From the NCBI GenBank assembly GCA_947462065.1, contig CANHNO010000013.1, positions 1-33,328 of the forward strand: a stretch of DNA of 33,328 bases, in the 5' to 3' direction. This DNA comes from Burkholderiales bacterium (GTDB lineage: Bacteria > Pseudomonadota > Gammaproteobacteria > Burkholderiales > Burkholderiaceae_C). The number at the start of each line of letters is the position of its first letter. The stretch's first letter is position 1. Positions 1 to 9,536 of this stretch are shown here, piece after piece. The position numbers were made by a program, and so were the translations under genes. The notes under the pieces were generated by a model. That model made no database searches. It was not told the DNA's origin and was given only the letters and a program-made list of their open reading frames with translations.

Positions 1-270
1 ATCGTCGGCGTATCGCGATACATCACGAATCCTGACCAGTCGAGTTGTGAGTTCGCCTTGCTGGTCGCCGATGACTTCAAGGGCAAGGGCCTGGGCTCGC
101 GCCTGATGGAAAGCATCATGGATGTGGCGCGCGACAAGGGCCTGGCCGATATCGAGGGCCTGGTGCTCGCAAAGAACAGCGACATGCTCGATCTGATGAA
201 GAACCTCGGTTTCAGCAGCAAGCGCTACGCTGAAGATCCCGACTTCAACCTCGTCAGCCACGCGCTGTGA
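1..270 (+). CDS. GNAT acetyltransferase domain, 3' end of a longer gene (Pat-like)
   Basis: The gene is cut by the left edge; frame 1 is open from base 1 to the TGA at 268-270, giving 90 residues. The peptide carries a GNAT acetyl-CoA-binding signature (LLVADDFKGKGLGSRLMES, about residues 21-39), followed by a typical beta-strand/helix and a C-terminal LGF motif. The sequence style (VGVSRYITNPD, then CEFALLVADD) matches the C-terminal GNAT domain of bifunctional protein lysine acetyltransferases fused to an ADP-forming acyl-CoA ligase-like domain (Pat/PatZ), which acetylate enzymes such as acetyl-CoA synthetase. Whether the ligase-like part exists here cannot be seen. No clear terminator follows. 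A stand-alone GNAT enzyme is the alternative. Confidence 0.8.
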   Translation: MVGVSRYITNPDQSSCEFALLVADDFKGKGLGSRLMESIMDVARDKGLADIEGLVLAKNSDMLDLMKNLGFSSKRYAEDPDFNLVSHAL

Positions 271-495
271 TCGGCGCGCGGCTGGCGGCGACAGCAAAAG
301 ATCGAGGCGAAGCTCGGGGACAACTGGAAGCGGCCGAAGGGCATGCGCCAGACCATGCGCGACGTACAGGGTGAACGTCGGGTTCGCCGCAGATCGAACG
401 CACACTCCCGGCCATTTGCAGTCTTTCGCTGGCATCGGTCTTCAGTGGTCGTTCTGCGAGAGAGCGGTGCGGCGCGGTGCCGTGTTGCGTTCATG

Positions 496-600
496 TCCCC
501 CGGGCCGGTTGTCGACTCAAGCGCTTCTCGCGAGCCCATCCGGCCCTCCTCCTTTACTTCACTCCACACGGCACCCCACCACACCGCTCCAGGAGCCACT
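496..600 (+). repeat. Left arm of ~105-base imperfect inverted repeat
   Basis: This arm aligns with the reverse complement of 631-734. Shared blocks include TCCCCCGGGCCGGTT, GCGCTTC, ATCCGGCCCT, CTCCTTTACTTC, a CGG-CACCC block and GGAGCCAC at the inner end. The arms are separated by about 30 bases. No transposase gene is present, so it resembles a non-autonomous or REP/MITE-like element; the family is not recognised. Confidence 0.75.
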
Positions 601-630
601 GTCGCGGTTGAAGACCGTTGAATACAACCG

Positions 631-734
631 TGGCTCCCTGCGGAGGATGCCGGGTGACCGGCGCAGCGAAGTAAAGGAGCAGGGCCGGATCGGCTTGACC
701 CGAAGCGCCTGGGCAGTGAACCGGCCCGGGGGAG
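631..734 (-). repeat. Right arm of ~105-base imperfect inverted repeat
   Basis: Read on the minus strand, this arm repeats the blocks of 496-600 in the same order: TCCCCCGGGCCGGTT, GCGCTTC, GATCCGGCCCT, CTCCTTTACTTC, GGTCACCCGG and GGAGCCAC, with a few substitutions and small indels. A third partial copy in plus orientation lies at about 812-840 (GCCGGTCACCCGG followed by CCTCCGC). Confidence 0.75.
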
Positions 735-803
735 CAAGCCCGGGCACAAACAGTCCTGAGGACTGTTTGTGCCTGGCGAGCGCCTGGGGCTCTGTCCCCA
801 GGC
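724..803. repeat. Three consecutive hairpins, including a 14-bp perfect stem
   Basis: Hairpin 1 pairs GCCCGGG (724-730) with CCCGGGC (739-745). Hairpin 2 pairs GGCACAAACAGTCC (743-756) with GGACTGTTTGTGCC (760-773) around a 3-base loop, a perfect 14-bp stem. Hairpin 3 pairs GCCTGGGG (782-789) with CCCCAGGC (796-803) around a 6-base loop. None is followed by a T-run on either strand, so they are not classic intrinsic terminators, although they lie between two converging genes. They look like part of the same repeat family as the flanking arms. Confidence 0.75.
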
Positions 804-1031
804 ATGAGTAGAGCCGGTCACCCGGTAGCCTCCGCTCGAGCAGACCGAAGCCTGCGGGAACATGTCTGCGAAAGACCGCAACGGGTCGACAGCGGGCGCT
901 CAGCCTACCTGCCCATAGCTGACATCCGGGAGCACCAACGCCGATGCTTCGTCTCGCTCGATGAGCGCTGAGCAAAGATCAACTACTCAGGTCAGGCGCT
1001 CGATTCCTGCAGACGGTTCTGAGCGGCCCTG

Positions 1032-2894
1032 CTAGTGCGTGGTGTCGCCATACAGGCTCGGCAGCGCCGGGGGGAGGGCCCCGGGTGTAGCGCTGCCATC
1101 CAGCACGGTCAGTGCCTGGGAGAGCGCGTCGCCCTGCCAGGCAGCGTGCGTGATGCACGCGCAATCGAGCTCGCGCAACAGTGCGGTCAGCGCAGGGTTG
1201 TCGAGCCGGCGAGCCAGTGCATTCAGGCCGACTGGCGCGTCGTGCGGCCAGGTGGCGCGGGCCCATGCGATCAACGCTTCGCGGGCGGGTCGGGCGGCGT
1301 GGCTGCGGCAGGCCTTGTGGAACGTTTCGCGAGCCTGGGCCGCTGGGATGGCGGATGTCAGGGCCGCGGGCTGGGCAGGATCGCCTTGAGTGACGCGGTG
1401 ACTGCGACGGTGCGACCATGCCCAGGCACCGAGCGTGCCCAGCCACAGCAGTGCCAAGGCCACGCTGGCCCAGATCCAAGCGACCGAGGCGCTGCCAGAG
1501 GTGGTCGTCACGACTGGCGCTGACGATGCCGCTGGCGTGTTGGCGGAGGGCTCGGCCGATGACGAGGCGCCTGGCGTGCCGGGCAGCGCCTGCGCGTTCG
1601 CACCCGGTGCGGTGACCGCGCTCGTGCTGGCCGATGTCGGGTTCGCTGCAGCCACGACCTCCACCGTCACAGCGGGCAGAACTGCCTCGCGGCGCTGGTT
1701 GCTCACCACATCCCACCAGGCGAGGCGCAGCTCGGGCAACTCGTAGCGCCCGGGCAGGTCGGCGAGCAGCACGATGTCCTGGTCTCGGTGACCGACGACA
1801 TGGCCGTCCAGCAGTTGATCGCTCAGTGTTGCTTCTTCTGCATGCGCCTTCAGTCCGGAGGGCATCGGTGTGGCGGCGCTCAGGTCTGGCAGCTGGATGG
1901 CGCTCTGGCTCACGGCGGCAATCCGCAGCTGTCGCGTCAGTGGCTGGCCTACTGCGATCGTCCTGTCGGCAGGGCGCCACGCGTCTTCGAGGGTCAGCTG
2001 CTGTGCAGGCAACCACTCGCCGGTGCGCTGGGCCGGCGGGCGAGGTTGCGCGACGAGCCTCAGCGTGTCTCCGCGCAGCCGCAAGGGGCGGGTACCGCCA
2101 AGCGCACCTTCGATCTTCAACTGGCCGAACAGCTGCTCCAGAAGCGGATTGACTCGGCCGTTGACGTCGGCCACCTGCGCGTTGAGCACCGGGCCGTCGA
2201 GCTGGATCTCGCCGCTGCGCTGCGGCACGAGCAGGTAGTGGCGCGTGATCACCTGGTACGGCCGGCCGTTGCGGGTTTCCTGTGTGGTCACGTCCTCGCC
2301 GAGTCGCCGCACCAGGACGTCAGCCGTGCCAGGCAAATCCAGCGAGGCCTGGTGAAGCTTCTTGTCGCTGTGCAGCTGCACCTTCAGGCTCACCGCGGAT
2401 TGCACATACGGCTGCAGCGAGTCCAGGCTGGTGGTCAGGAACACGTGCGCAGCAGCATTGCCCGGTGCTCCCGTGGCCGCGCCCGGTGCGCCGGTGCCAC
2501 CGGGCACGGCGCCATGGGCGGCGATATTCAGATCGATGGCAGCAGAGGACTCACCGTCCCAGGTCAGCCGAGGCACCTCGATCAGACCGCTGCGACGCGG
2601 TGCGAGCACCAGCTTGACCTGACGCTGCGACGACATGCTGCCGTTGAGGATCTGCAGGCTGCTGCTGGTGCTGCGACTGAGTATCTCGAAGTTCTTTGCC
2701 AGCGGTGTGAGGTCAGGGTCGCTGCTGCCGCTGCGGTCGCTTTGCAGCGTCAACTGAACCGATTCGCCAGCAGCCAGCTGCGTGCGGTCGACCGAAGCGG
2801 TGAAGGCGGCCCAGACAGGGCTGCAGACCAGGCTGCCCATGAGGACCAACCCAGTGGCGAGCAGGCTCGAGGCAAGGCGCCGTCCGTGTGTCAT
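1032..2894 (-). CDS. batD: BatD-like protein with signal peptide and C-terminal membrane anchor
   Basis: A 620-residue envelope protein of the BatD (oxygen tolerance) family, the last gene of the moxR-bat operon. The start at 2894 is chosen because its ATG overlaps the batC stop (ATGA, 2891-2894) and opens directly with a signal peptide (MTHGRRLASSLL, ending about AAF at 30). The large periplasmic part begins with a Bat-type Ig-like region (SVDRTQLAAGESVQLTLQSD). A Ser/Ala/Pro/Thr-rich linker then leads to a membrane segment (WIWASVALALLWLGTLGAWAW) and a cytoplasmic tail. BatD proteins accompany MoxR ATPases and VWA proteins and are linked to envelope stress or aerotolerance; the molecular role is unknown. 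An in-frame extension to 2981 exists but would run inside batC. Confidence 0.88.
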   Translation of the reverse strand: MTHGRRLASSLLATGLVLMGSLVCSPVWAAFTASVDRTQLAAGESVQLTLQSDRSGSSDPDLTPLAKNFEILSRSTSSSLQILNGSMSSQRQVKLVLAPRRSGLIEVPRLTWDGESSAAIDLNIAAHGAVPGGTGAPGAATGAPGNAAAHVFLTTSLDSLQPYVQSAVSLKVQLHSDKKLHQASLDLPGTADVLVRRLGEDVTTQETRNGRPYQVITRHYLLVPQRSGEIQLDGPVLNAQVADVNGRVNPLLEQLFGQLKIEGALGGTRPLRLRGDTLRLVAQPRPPAQRTGEWLPAQQLTLEDAWRPADRTIAVGQPLTRQLRIAAVSQSAIQLPDLSAATPMPSGLKAHAEEATLSDQLLDGHVVGHRDQDIVLLADLPGRYELPELRLAWWDVVSNQRREAVLPAVTVEVVAAANPTSASTSAVTAPGANAQALPGTPGASSSAEPSANTPAASSAPVVTTTSGSASVAWIWASVALALLWLGTLGAWAWSHRRSHRVTQGDPAQPAALTSAIPAAQARETFHKACRSHAARPAREALIAWARATWPHDAPVGLNALARRLDNPALTALLRELDCACITHAAWQGDALSQALTVLDGSATPGALPPALPSLYGDTTH

Positions 2895-3775
2895 GGGGCA
2901 CTTCCCTGGCGTGTCAGATGCTGGATCAGGAACTTGCGCCGCAGCAGACCGCTGGAATCGTCGGGCAGTCGGCGCAACCACTGGTCTTCGGCCAGCTGCT
3001 GTTCGGTGCGGGGCGGTGGTGTATCGCGTTCGGTGCGCAGTCCCGAGCGTGAGCGGGTGGCACCGAGCACATCGCGCTCGGCCTGTGCTGCGCTGTCAGC
3101 GCTGTTGGGGTCGACGCGGCCGTTGGCGCCCGTGTCCTTGGCATCGGTGCCACCGAGGGCGCCTGCGCTGGTCCCCACACCGCCAGCCGACGCCGCCTGG
3201 CCCGGGCTGCTGGCTTGCCCCGGTTGGGGTTGCGGCGCAGCCTGCTGGCCAGCGGCGTCGGGTGTGGGTGACCCCTGCGGTGCCTGGCCGAGCGGGCCCG
3301 AAGCTGGTTGCGGCGTGGGCTGGGCACCAGCGCCGCCAGCGGTGTTCGATGCAGTGCGGCCCTGCTGTGATGCGGGTCGCTGCTGCGGTTGCAATGCCTT
3401 GGCGACCAGGTCGCGGTTGCGTTGTGCATCGCGGTCTCCGGGGTTCCGGACCAGCGCTTCATCGTAGGCCTGCAGGGCCTGTTGCAGCGCGCCCGCGCGC
3501 ACCAGCGCATTGCCCCGGTTGTACGGCGCCTCGGGCGCGTCGAGGCCGGCGTAGCTGTCCGACGCAGCGCGGTCATCGCCGGCTTTCAGCTGGGCCCATG
3601 CCTTGCGGCGCGGGTCAGAGTAGGTCTGCGCCGCGGCCGCAGCGCGGCCAGCGCGCAGTTCGGCCTCGCCACGCTGGTCGGGTGTGCGCCACAGTGAGGA
3701 CCACCCGCCCTCGGCCTGCGCCGTGGTGGCGCAGAGCATCAGCGCGGCGACACACCAGATCGCCTTCACCACCAC
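2891..3775 (-). CDS. batC: BatC-like TPR protein, exported
   Basis: A 294-residue protein with an N-terminal signal peptide (hydrophobic residues 6-21, cleavage near AQA-EGG). A TPR segment at roughly residues 80-125 (APYNRGNALVRAGALQQALQ, then AYDEALVRNPGDRDAQ) matches the BatC type, expected to scaffold Bat protein complexes in the periplasm. The middle (about 130-220) is a low-complexity Gln/Pro/Ala/Gly region and the end is charged. Its start overlaps the end of batB by 10 bases and its stop overlaps the batD start (ATGA), so translation is probably coupled. In some proteobacteria this domain is fused to the VWA protein; here it is separate. Confidence 0.85.
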   Translation of the reverse strand: MVVKAIWCVAALMLCATTAQAEGGWSSLWRTPDQRGEAELRAGRAAAAAQTYSDPRRKAWAQLKAGDDRAASDSYAGLDAPEAPYNRGNALVRAGALQQALQAYDEALVRNPGDRDAQRNRDLVAKALQPQQRPASQQGRTASNTAGGAGAQPTPQPASGPLGQAPQGSPTPDAAGQQAAPQPQPGQASSPGQAASAGGVGTSAGALGGTDAKDTGANGRVDPNSADSAAQAERDVLGATRSRSGLRTERDTPPPRTEQQLAEDQWLRRLPDDSSGLLRRKFLIQHLTRQGSAP

Positions 3776-4800
3776 CCCCGCCGCGCCAAAAAGGAAACCA
3801 GCAACAGCAAGGGGGGCAACAGCCAGACGCCAGCGTCGCGCCAGCGTTCCGCCTCCACGTCACTCAGTGCGATGGCGTTGCGTGTCACTTTCGTCTGCAG
3901 TTGCGTCAGCAGCGCGGGCATCTCGTTGAGACCGAAGACCCGGCCTCCGCCCGCACGGGCCAGTTGCTGAAGCCGCGCAAGGTCTACCGGCTCGATCGTG
4001 GCGCTGCCATCGGCCTGCACCGTGGCGTCGACATCGGTGGTCTGCGCAAGGTCTGGCAGTGCCTTCGGTCCGGCCGTTGCCGATCTGCCTGCTCCACCGA
4101 TCGCCAGCACGTTGACCGTGGTGCTGCGATTGCGCAAGGACTGGGCTGTGGCGCTCGCCTGTTCCGGATCGGCATAGCCGTCGGTCAGCACCACCACGTG
4201 GCCGCCCCGTGTCGTCGACCGTTCCAGCAACTGCTGAGCCATCGCCAGCGCCGGGCCCAGCTTGTCACCACTGCCGGGCATCAAGTCCGGTGAAAGCGGG
4301 CCGGTGAGTCCGCGCACCGTGGCGACGTCGTCGGTCAGCGGGGTCACGGTGTACGGCTCGGCGCTGAACACCACAAGGCCGACACGGGCTCCCTGGGCCG
4401 CACGCAGCACGTCCTCGATGGCGTAGCGGGCGCGACTCACGCGGTTCGGGGCGGCGTCGGGCGCGAGCATCGAGGGCGACAGGTCCAGCACCACCACCCA
4501 GCCATCGGGCGTGGCGTTCGCCGCCGCAGGTTCGCGTTGCCAGGTCGGGCCAGCCAGCGCGAGCACTGCCAGTGTCCAGGCCAATGCCAGCCAGGGCCAC
4601 GGCGCGGACCGGGTCGCGATCGTGGGCTCGGGCAGCCGCAGCGCCTCGAGCAGTGGGGCATCCACCAGTGCGCCCCAGCCGTGGCCAGACGCGCTGCGCC
4701 GCGCCAGCCACACGGCCAGTGCCAGCAGCAGTGGCACCGCGAGCAGCCACCACGGCCGTTCGAAATGAAAGCGGGCCAGTGCGGCCTGCCACTCGGCCAT
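3766..4800 (-). CDS. batB: BatB-like VWA-domain membrane protein
   Basis: A 344-residue protein with two N-terminal membrane segments (about 18-33 and 68-84), a VWA domain with MIDAS motif DLSPS at 106-110 and a later TDG motif, and a C-terminal membrane segment ending in ARRGWW. This is the usual Bat VWA layout: the domain faces the periplasm and binds a divalent metal and partner proteins. The ATG at 4800 overlaps the batA stop (ATGA), which decides the start over an in-frame extension to 4899. It partners with BatA, a paralogue encoded just upstream. Confidence 0.88.
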   Translation of the reverse strand: MAEWQAALARFHFERPWWLLAVPLLLALAVWLARRSASGHGWGALVDAPLLEALRLPEPTIATRSAPWPWLALAWTLAVLALAGPTWQREPAAANATPDGWVVVLDLSPSMLAPDAAPNRVSRARYAIEDVLRAAQGARVGLVVFSAEPYTVTPLTDDVATVRGLTGPLSPDLMPGSGDKLGPALAMAQQLLERSTTRGGHVVVLTDGYADPEQASATAQSLRNRSTTVNVLAIGGAGRSATAGPKALPDLAQTTDVDATVQADGSATIEPVDLARLQQLARAGGGRVFGLNEMPALLTQLQTKVTRNAIALSDVEAERWRDAGVWLLPPLLLLVSFLARRGWW

Positions 4801-5756
4801 CAGCGCCATCGCGGCTCCCGCAAGGCGACTGTCGGCACGCTCAGCAGCAAGGCCAGCGCCAGCGGCCAGGTGAACCACTCGTCGCTCGGGCGCACCCAAC
4901 GGTCCTGTGCGGCAGCCGGCTCGAGCTCATCCATCAGCGCGTAGGCCTGTTGCAGCGCGGCTGCATCGGTCGCTCTGAAGTAAGCGCCACCGGTTTCGCT
5001 GGCGATGGCTTTCAAGGTGTCTTCGTCGAGATCGCTGTCCTCTTCGCTGCCAACGCCAATGGTGTAAATGCGCAGGCGCTGCGCGGCGGCAAGGCGCGCA
5101 GCCGGCAACGGGGGCATCTCGCCGGCGTTGCTGCTGCCGTCGGTCAGCAGGACCAGCACCGTCTCGCGGCGGGTGTCAGGCGCAGGCCCTTCGCTGCTGC
5201 GCTCCGCCTGCAGCCGCTTCAGTGCCAGCCCGATCGCGTCGCCCAGTGCGGTGGCCGGGCCGGCCATGCCGATCGACGCTTCTTCCAGGAACTGGCCGAT
5301 GGTGTCGAGGTCGCTGCTCAGCGGGGCCTGCAGATAGGGCCGGGTGCCGAACATGATCAGCCCGACCTGGTCGCCATGGCGGCGTCGGATGAAGTCGCCC
5401 GCCACGGCCTTGACGACCTGCAGCCGGCTCATGCGCCCGGCCATGTCCTGCGCGGCCATCGAGCCCGAAGTGTCGACGGCCAGCAGCAGGCGGCGCCCGG
5501 TGGTGGCAACCGGCTGCGTCTCACCCAGCCATTGCGGTCGCGCCGCAGCTACCAGTGTCAGCGCCCAGACTGCTGCGAACATCAGCATCCGCCAGCGCGG
5601 GACGCGTGGCGCAGCTGGCGCCGTGCGCGGGCCAACCTGAGCCGCAAAGGGCAGGAAAAGCACGGCGCCAAGCGGCCGTGCTGGTGGCAGCCAGCGCGCG
5701 AACAGCCAGGGCAGCGGCGCGGCCAGCAGCATCCACGGCCATTCGAAGTGGATCAC
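4800..5756 (-). CDS. batA: BatA-like VWA-domain membrane protein
   Basis: A 318-residue BatA-type protein. Membrane segments lie near residues 8-22 and 57-73, the VWA MIDAS motif is DTSGSM at 95-100, TDGSSNAG follows later, and a C-terminal membrane segment (WPLALALLLSVPTVAL) ends the chain. The start is taken as the GTG at 5754-5756 because it overlaps the preceding stop as GTGA, matching the coupling seen through the operon, and the product then opens with the typical FEWPWMLLAAPL. An in-frame codon at 5774 would add six residues. With BatB it probably forms a periplasm-facing VWA complex acted on by the MoxR ATPase. Confidence 0.87.
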   Translation of the reverse strand: MIHFEWPWMLLAAPLPWLFARWLPPARPLGAVLFLPFAAQVGPRTAPAAPRVPRWRMLMFAAVWALTLVAAARPQWLGETQPVATTGRRLLLAVDTSGSMAAQDMAGRMSRLQVVKAVAGDFIRRRHGDQVGLIMFGTRPYLQAPLSSDLDTIGQFLEEASIGMAGPATALGDAIGLALKRLQAERSSEGPAPDTRRETVLVLLTDGSSNAGEMPPLPAARLAAAQRLRIYTIGVGSEEDSDLDEDTLKAIASETGGAYFRATDAAALQQAYALMDELEPAAAQDRWVRPSDEWFTWPLALALLLSVPTVALREPRWR

Positions 5757-6262
5757 CGGCTGACCCTCTTGCACTGGATGAAGGAGCGAGCGCCGTTGAG
5801 CCAGCGCGCACGATCGTCCGGTGACGCGGGCCGATTCGGTGCGGCGGCATGCCCGCCATAGGCGCAGCGCAACAGCGCTTGACCGCTGTCACCGGCCCAG
5901 TCACTGCCGCCGTGACGTACGACGAAGGTCAGCCAGGTGTCGCCGCTGAGTGCCGCCACTGCACCGCGTCCGTAACGTGCGATGGCGTAGCGGCGCAGCA
6001 GCAGCTGCACCTCGCGCGCGATGTAGGCATCGTCGATGTCGGCCTGCACCGACGCCGTCTGCAGCTGCGCCAGCTCGCGCAAGGCCGCACGCTGCCAGCG
6101 CTTGACCGAAGGCTTCCGGGCCCGCTTGCGCAGCCATGCGGCCATCGCCAGGCCCAGCAGAAACAGGGCCAGCAGGGCCCACCACCCGGGCGCCAGCGGC
6201 CACCAGCCGAGCGGCGGTGGCGCGCGGTCGGGGGCGAGCTGTTCCAGCAAGGTGGCGTTCAT
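5753..6262 (-). CDS. DUF4381 family membrane protein
   Basis: A 169-residue protein with one membrane segment near residues 25-44 (PGWWALLALFLLGLAMAAWL) followed by a basic stretch (RKRARKPSVKR) and a soluble domain (RRYAIARYGRGAVAALSG). This fits DUF4381, a family found almost only between DUF58 and BatA genes in proteobacterial moxR operons; its biochemical role is unknown. The ATG at 6262 overlaps the DUF58 stop (ATGA, 6259-6262), and its own TGA overlaps the batA GTG. A longer in-frame reading to 6967 runs antisense-like through DUF58 and is not credible. Confidence 0.85.
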   Translation of the reverse strand: MNATLLEQLAPDRAPPPLGWWPLAPGWWALLALFLLGLAMAAWLRKRARKPSVKRWQRAALRELAQLQTASVQADIDDAYIAREVQLLLRRYAIARYGRGAVAALSGDTWLTFVVRHGGSDWAGDSGQALLRCAYGGHAAAPNRPASPDDRARWLNGARSFIQCKRVSR

Positions 6263-7155
6263 CGCGACTCGCTCATGAAGCGCGGCAGCGTCTGCGCCAG
6301 ATCGCCGCCGGTGTCCAGGCGCAGCAGCGGCAGGCGATGGGTGCGGCTGAGGTCGGCCAGACGCTGCTCGCGCTGGGTCCAGGTGGCCACCCAGGCGGAG
6401 CGGCTGGCGGCGCCGTCGATCGACCAGCTCTGACCGGGCACGCCAACGCGAAACGCCCCGTTTGGCAGTCCATCGCGCTCCAGCGGATCGGTGAGCCACA
6501 GCAGCCTGCATTCGGCTCGCAAGCCGATGGTCAGCAACGCGGTTTCCGTGGTCGCATCGAGTGTGCTGAAGTCGCTGAGCACAAACACCGTGCTGCCTGA
6601 GCGAAGCAGAGGTCGCAGGGTGCTGAGCGCCACCGCCAGTCCGTCGGCTGCGGGCACGCCTGGCGCCTGTGGCTGGCTCTGCACCAGCGCCTGCAGCGTG
6701 GCCAGCGCACCGATGTCGCGTGAGCGCGGCGGCAACAGCTGCGGTAAGCCAGTGCCTTGCGTCAGGACGGCACCGAGCCGATCCCCGGCGCTGATCGTGA
6801 CCCAGGCCAGCCAGGCGGCTGCGCGCAGCAGCAGGGCCGATTTGAATTGCTGGCGGCTGCCGAAAAACAGGCCGGGGTGCAGATCGGCGAGCAGCCAGAC
6901 AACCCGCTCGCGCTCCTCGCGGAACAGCTTGGTGTGGGGCCGGCCGCGCCGGGCAGTGACGCGCCAATCGATGGTGCGAGCGTCGTCACCTTGGGCATAG
7001 GCTCGCACCTCGTCGAATTCGAGACCGCGGCCGCGATGGGCGCTGCGGTGCCCGCCCTGCAACTGCGCCGCCGCTGGATGGCGCAGGTGCATCTCCAGTC
7101 CGTGCACGGCGCCACGCAGCGCGACCAGCTCGTCGAGGTCCGGCAGCAGCCCCAT
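6259..7155 (-). CDS. DUF58 protein of the MoxR/Bat operon
   Basis: A 298-residue DUF58 protein. The family hallmark is clear: GRGLEFDEVRAYAQGDDAR followed by TIDWRVTARRGRPHTKLFRE (about residues 42-80). A VWA-like fold follows in which the metal-site motif is degenerate (ADLHPGLFFGS in place of DxSxSM), as is common in DUF58. The ATG at 7155 lies 13 bases after the moxR stop; a GTG directly before it is an alternative. DUF58 proteins are thought to be MoxR partners or substrates. No membrane segment is evident in this short version. Confidence 0.85.
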   Translation of the reverse strand: MGLLPDLDELVALRGAVHGLEMHLRHPAAAQLQGGHRSAHRGRGLEFDEVRAYAQGDDARTIDWRVTARRGRPHTKLFREERERVVWLLADLHPGLFFGSRQQFKSALLLRAAAWLAWVTISAGDRLGAVLTQGTGLPQLLPPRSRDIGALATLQALVQSQPQAPGVPAADGLAVALSTLRPLLRSGSTVFVLSDFSTLDATTETALLTIGLRAECRLLWLTDPLERDGLPNGAFRVGVPGQSWSIDGAASRSAWVATWTQREQRLADLSRTHRLPLLRLDTGGDLAQTLPRFMSESR

Positions 7156-7168
7156 CACCTGCCCGAGT

Positions 7169-8155
<987 letters not shown>

Positions 8156-8330
8156 GGGCGCGTGTCCGGCGGGGATGAGCCCGCGTGAAGAAGTCGCTGC
8201 GTCTCCACCGACTCAGCAATGGCTCGATTCTCAAGCCACGCCGAAGGTTCCTAGGGATATCTGCGGTACAGCGTGAGGACTGTCCGTTTTGCCCCGCCAA
8301 GGCAGAGACTACTCGTTAGCGAATGCGCGG

Positions 8331-9536
8331 TCAGGCCGCCAGCGGAGGGCGGGCTCGCCGCGCGTGTGCCGCCAGAGCGGCAATGATCTGTCCGATGTCG
8401 TCGTCGCTTTGCGCGGCGCTCAGGCTGATGCGCACCAGGCTGAGGCCGGACGGTGTGGCCGGCGGAATCATCAGGTTAGTGTAGATGCCCGCATCGAGCA
8501 GGCTCTGCCACAGCGCCAGTGCATCGTCGCGCGAGTCGAAGACGACCGCAGCAACCGGGCCGGGCGTCGTCGTGCCGAGCCGGAAGCCCAGCTTGTTCAA
8601 CTCGCCGTAGACCCGTTCCGCGTGGCGCGACAGCCGCGCACGCAGATCGTGGCCCTGCAGCACCTTTCGCAGCGCCTGATGTGTCGCGGCGATCACCGGC
8701 GGTGGTGGTGACGCGGTGAAGATGTAGGGTCGGCTGACCATGCGCATGAATTCCACCTCGGCATGTCGGCCGAGGCAGAACCCGCCAACGCCGCCGAGGC
8801 TCTTCGAGAAGGTGCCAACGATGAAGTCGACCTCGCCGAGCAGATCCTGGTCTTCGCACAGACCCAGCCCGCGTGGCCCGAACACGCCAAAGGAATGGGC
8901 CTCATCGACCAGCAGCCATGCCCCGTGGCGCTTCTTGATCTCGACGATCTCGCGCAGGGGTGCGCGGTCGCCCAGCGTGCTGTACAGGCTCTCGACGACG
9001 ACCAACGTGCGGCTGGCCGCCTCACCCAGGCGCTCCAAGCGACGGTCCAGATTTTCCGGGTCGTTGTGGCGAAAGCGGATAGTGGTGGCGTGGCTGAGTC
9101 TGCAACCATCGTGGATGCTGGCGTGGCTGTCGGCGTCGACGAGCAGCGTGTCACCCTCGCCGGCCAGGGCCGATAGCGTGCCAAGGTTGGCCTGGTAGCC
9201 GGTCGAAAAGACGATCGCCGCCGGCCAGCCAAAGGCGCTGGCCAGGGAGTGTTCAAGGGCGCGATGCCCCGCATAGTTGCCGCTGGCCATGCGAGAGCCG
9301 GTTGTGCCGGTGCCCAACGATTCAATCGCGGCGATTGCTGCAGCCCGGCAGTCGGCGTCGTAGGTCAACCCGAGGTAGTTGTTGGTCCCGGCGAGGATCA
9401 CACGGCGACCATTGATCGTGGCCGAGGTGGCCGAATGGACGTCGTCCATCGGTGTGGCTATCGGAGCCACCAGGCTGTTTTCAGCCAAGCTTGCAGCCAG
9501 TCCGCGCTGAACGGAAAACTTATCGAGAAGACTCAT
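8331..9536 (-). CDS. spt: Serine palmitoyltransferase / alpha-oxoamine synthase
   Basis: A 401-residue PLP-dependent alpha-oxoamine synthase. Visible motifs are TNNYLGL (51-57), GTGTTGSRMASGNYAGH (75-91), STGYQAN, DSHASIHDG (136-144, PLP-stacking His), DEAHSFG (211-217) and TFSKSLGGVGG with the Schiff-base Lys at 245. The family includes KBL, ALAS, BioF and serine palmitoyltransferase. The upstream overlapping ACP and acyl-AMP ligase genes, and a ceramide synthase-like gene nearby, favour serine palmitoyltransferase, which condenses serine with an acyl thioester (here probably acyl-ACP) to 3-ketosphinganine. The ATG at 9536 overlaps the ACP stop (ATGA). Exact acyl and amino-acid substrates are inferred from context. 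Confidence 0.88.
   Translation of the reverse strand: MSLLDKFSVQRGLAASLAENSLVAPIATPMDDVHSATSATINGRRVILAGTNNYLGLTYDADCRAAAIAAIESLGTGTTGSRMASGNYAGHRALEHSLASAFGWPAAIVFSTGYQANLGTLSALAGEGDTLLVDADSHASIHDGCRLSHATTIRFRHNDPENLDRRLERLGEAASRTLVVVESLYSTLGDRAPLREIVEIKKRHGAWLLVDEAHSFGVFGPRGLGLCEDQDLLGEVDFIVGTFSKSLGGVGGFCLGRHAEVEFMRMVSRPYIFTASPPPPVIAATHQALRKVLQGHDLRARLSRHAERVYGELNKLGFRLGTTTPGPVAAVVFDSRDDALALWQSLLDAGIYTNLMIPPATPSGLSLVRISLSAAQSDDDIGQIIAALAAHARRARPPLAA

Larger units (their letters stand above)
271..1031. other. Non-coding intergenic stretch rich in inverted repeats
   Basis: About 760 bases lie between the GNAT gene and batD with no convincing gene. Several reading frames stay open on both strands, but their products are low-complexity Arg/Pro/Ser-rich peptides that overlap one another, as expected of GC-rich non-coding DNA. 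The stretch holds a long imperfect inverted repeat (496-734), three consecutive hairpins (724-803) and a partial third copy of the repeat near 812-840; these are listed separately. The GNAT gene runs into it from the left and the bat operon from the right, so it is the 3' end of both and could serve in termination. Confidence 0.7.

Noticed and set aside
743-773. Perfect 14-bp hairpin as intrinsic terminator
   Set aside because: No T-run on either strand; it is better explained as part of the repeat element, although a block to transcription is not excluded.
496-840. CRISPR array
   Set aside because: Copies are inverted, long and few, with no regular short spacers and no cas genes.
225-975. 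Several long open frames on both strands between the GNAT gene and batD
   Set aside because: They overlap each other, have low-complexity Arg/Pro/Ser-rich products without domains and run through inverted repeats and hairpins.
1788-4293. Long plus-strand frames (500-560 codons) opposite batD, batC and batB
   Set aside because: They are antisense shadows in GC-rich DNA; the minus strand carries recognisable Bat domains, signal peptides and coupled starts.
8331-9536. BioF or 5-aminolevulinate synthase instead of serine palmitoyltransferase
   Set aside because: Coupling to a dedicated ACP and acyl-AMP ligase and the nearby ceramide synthase-like gene favour sphingolipid synthesis; no biotin or heme gene is present.
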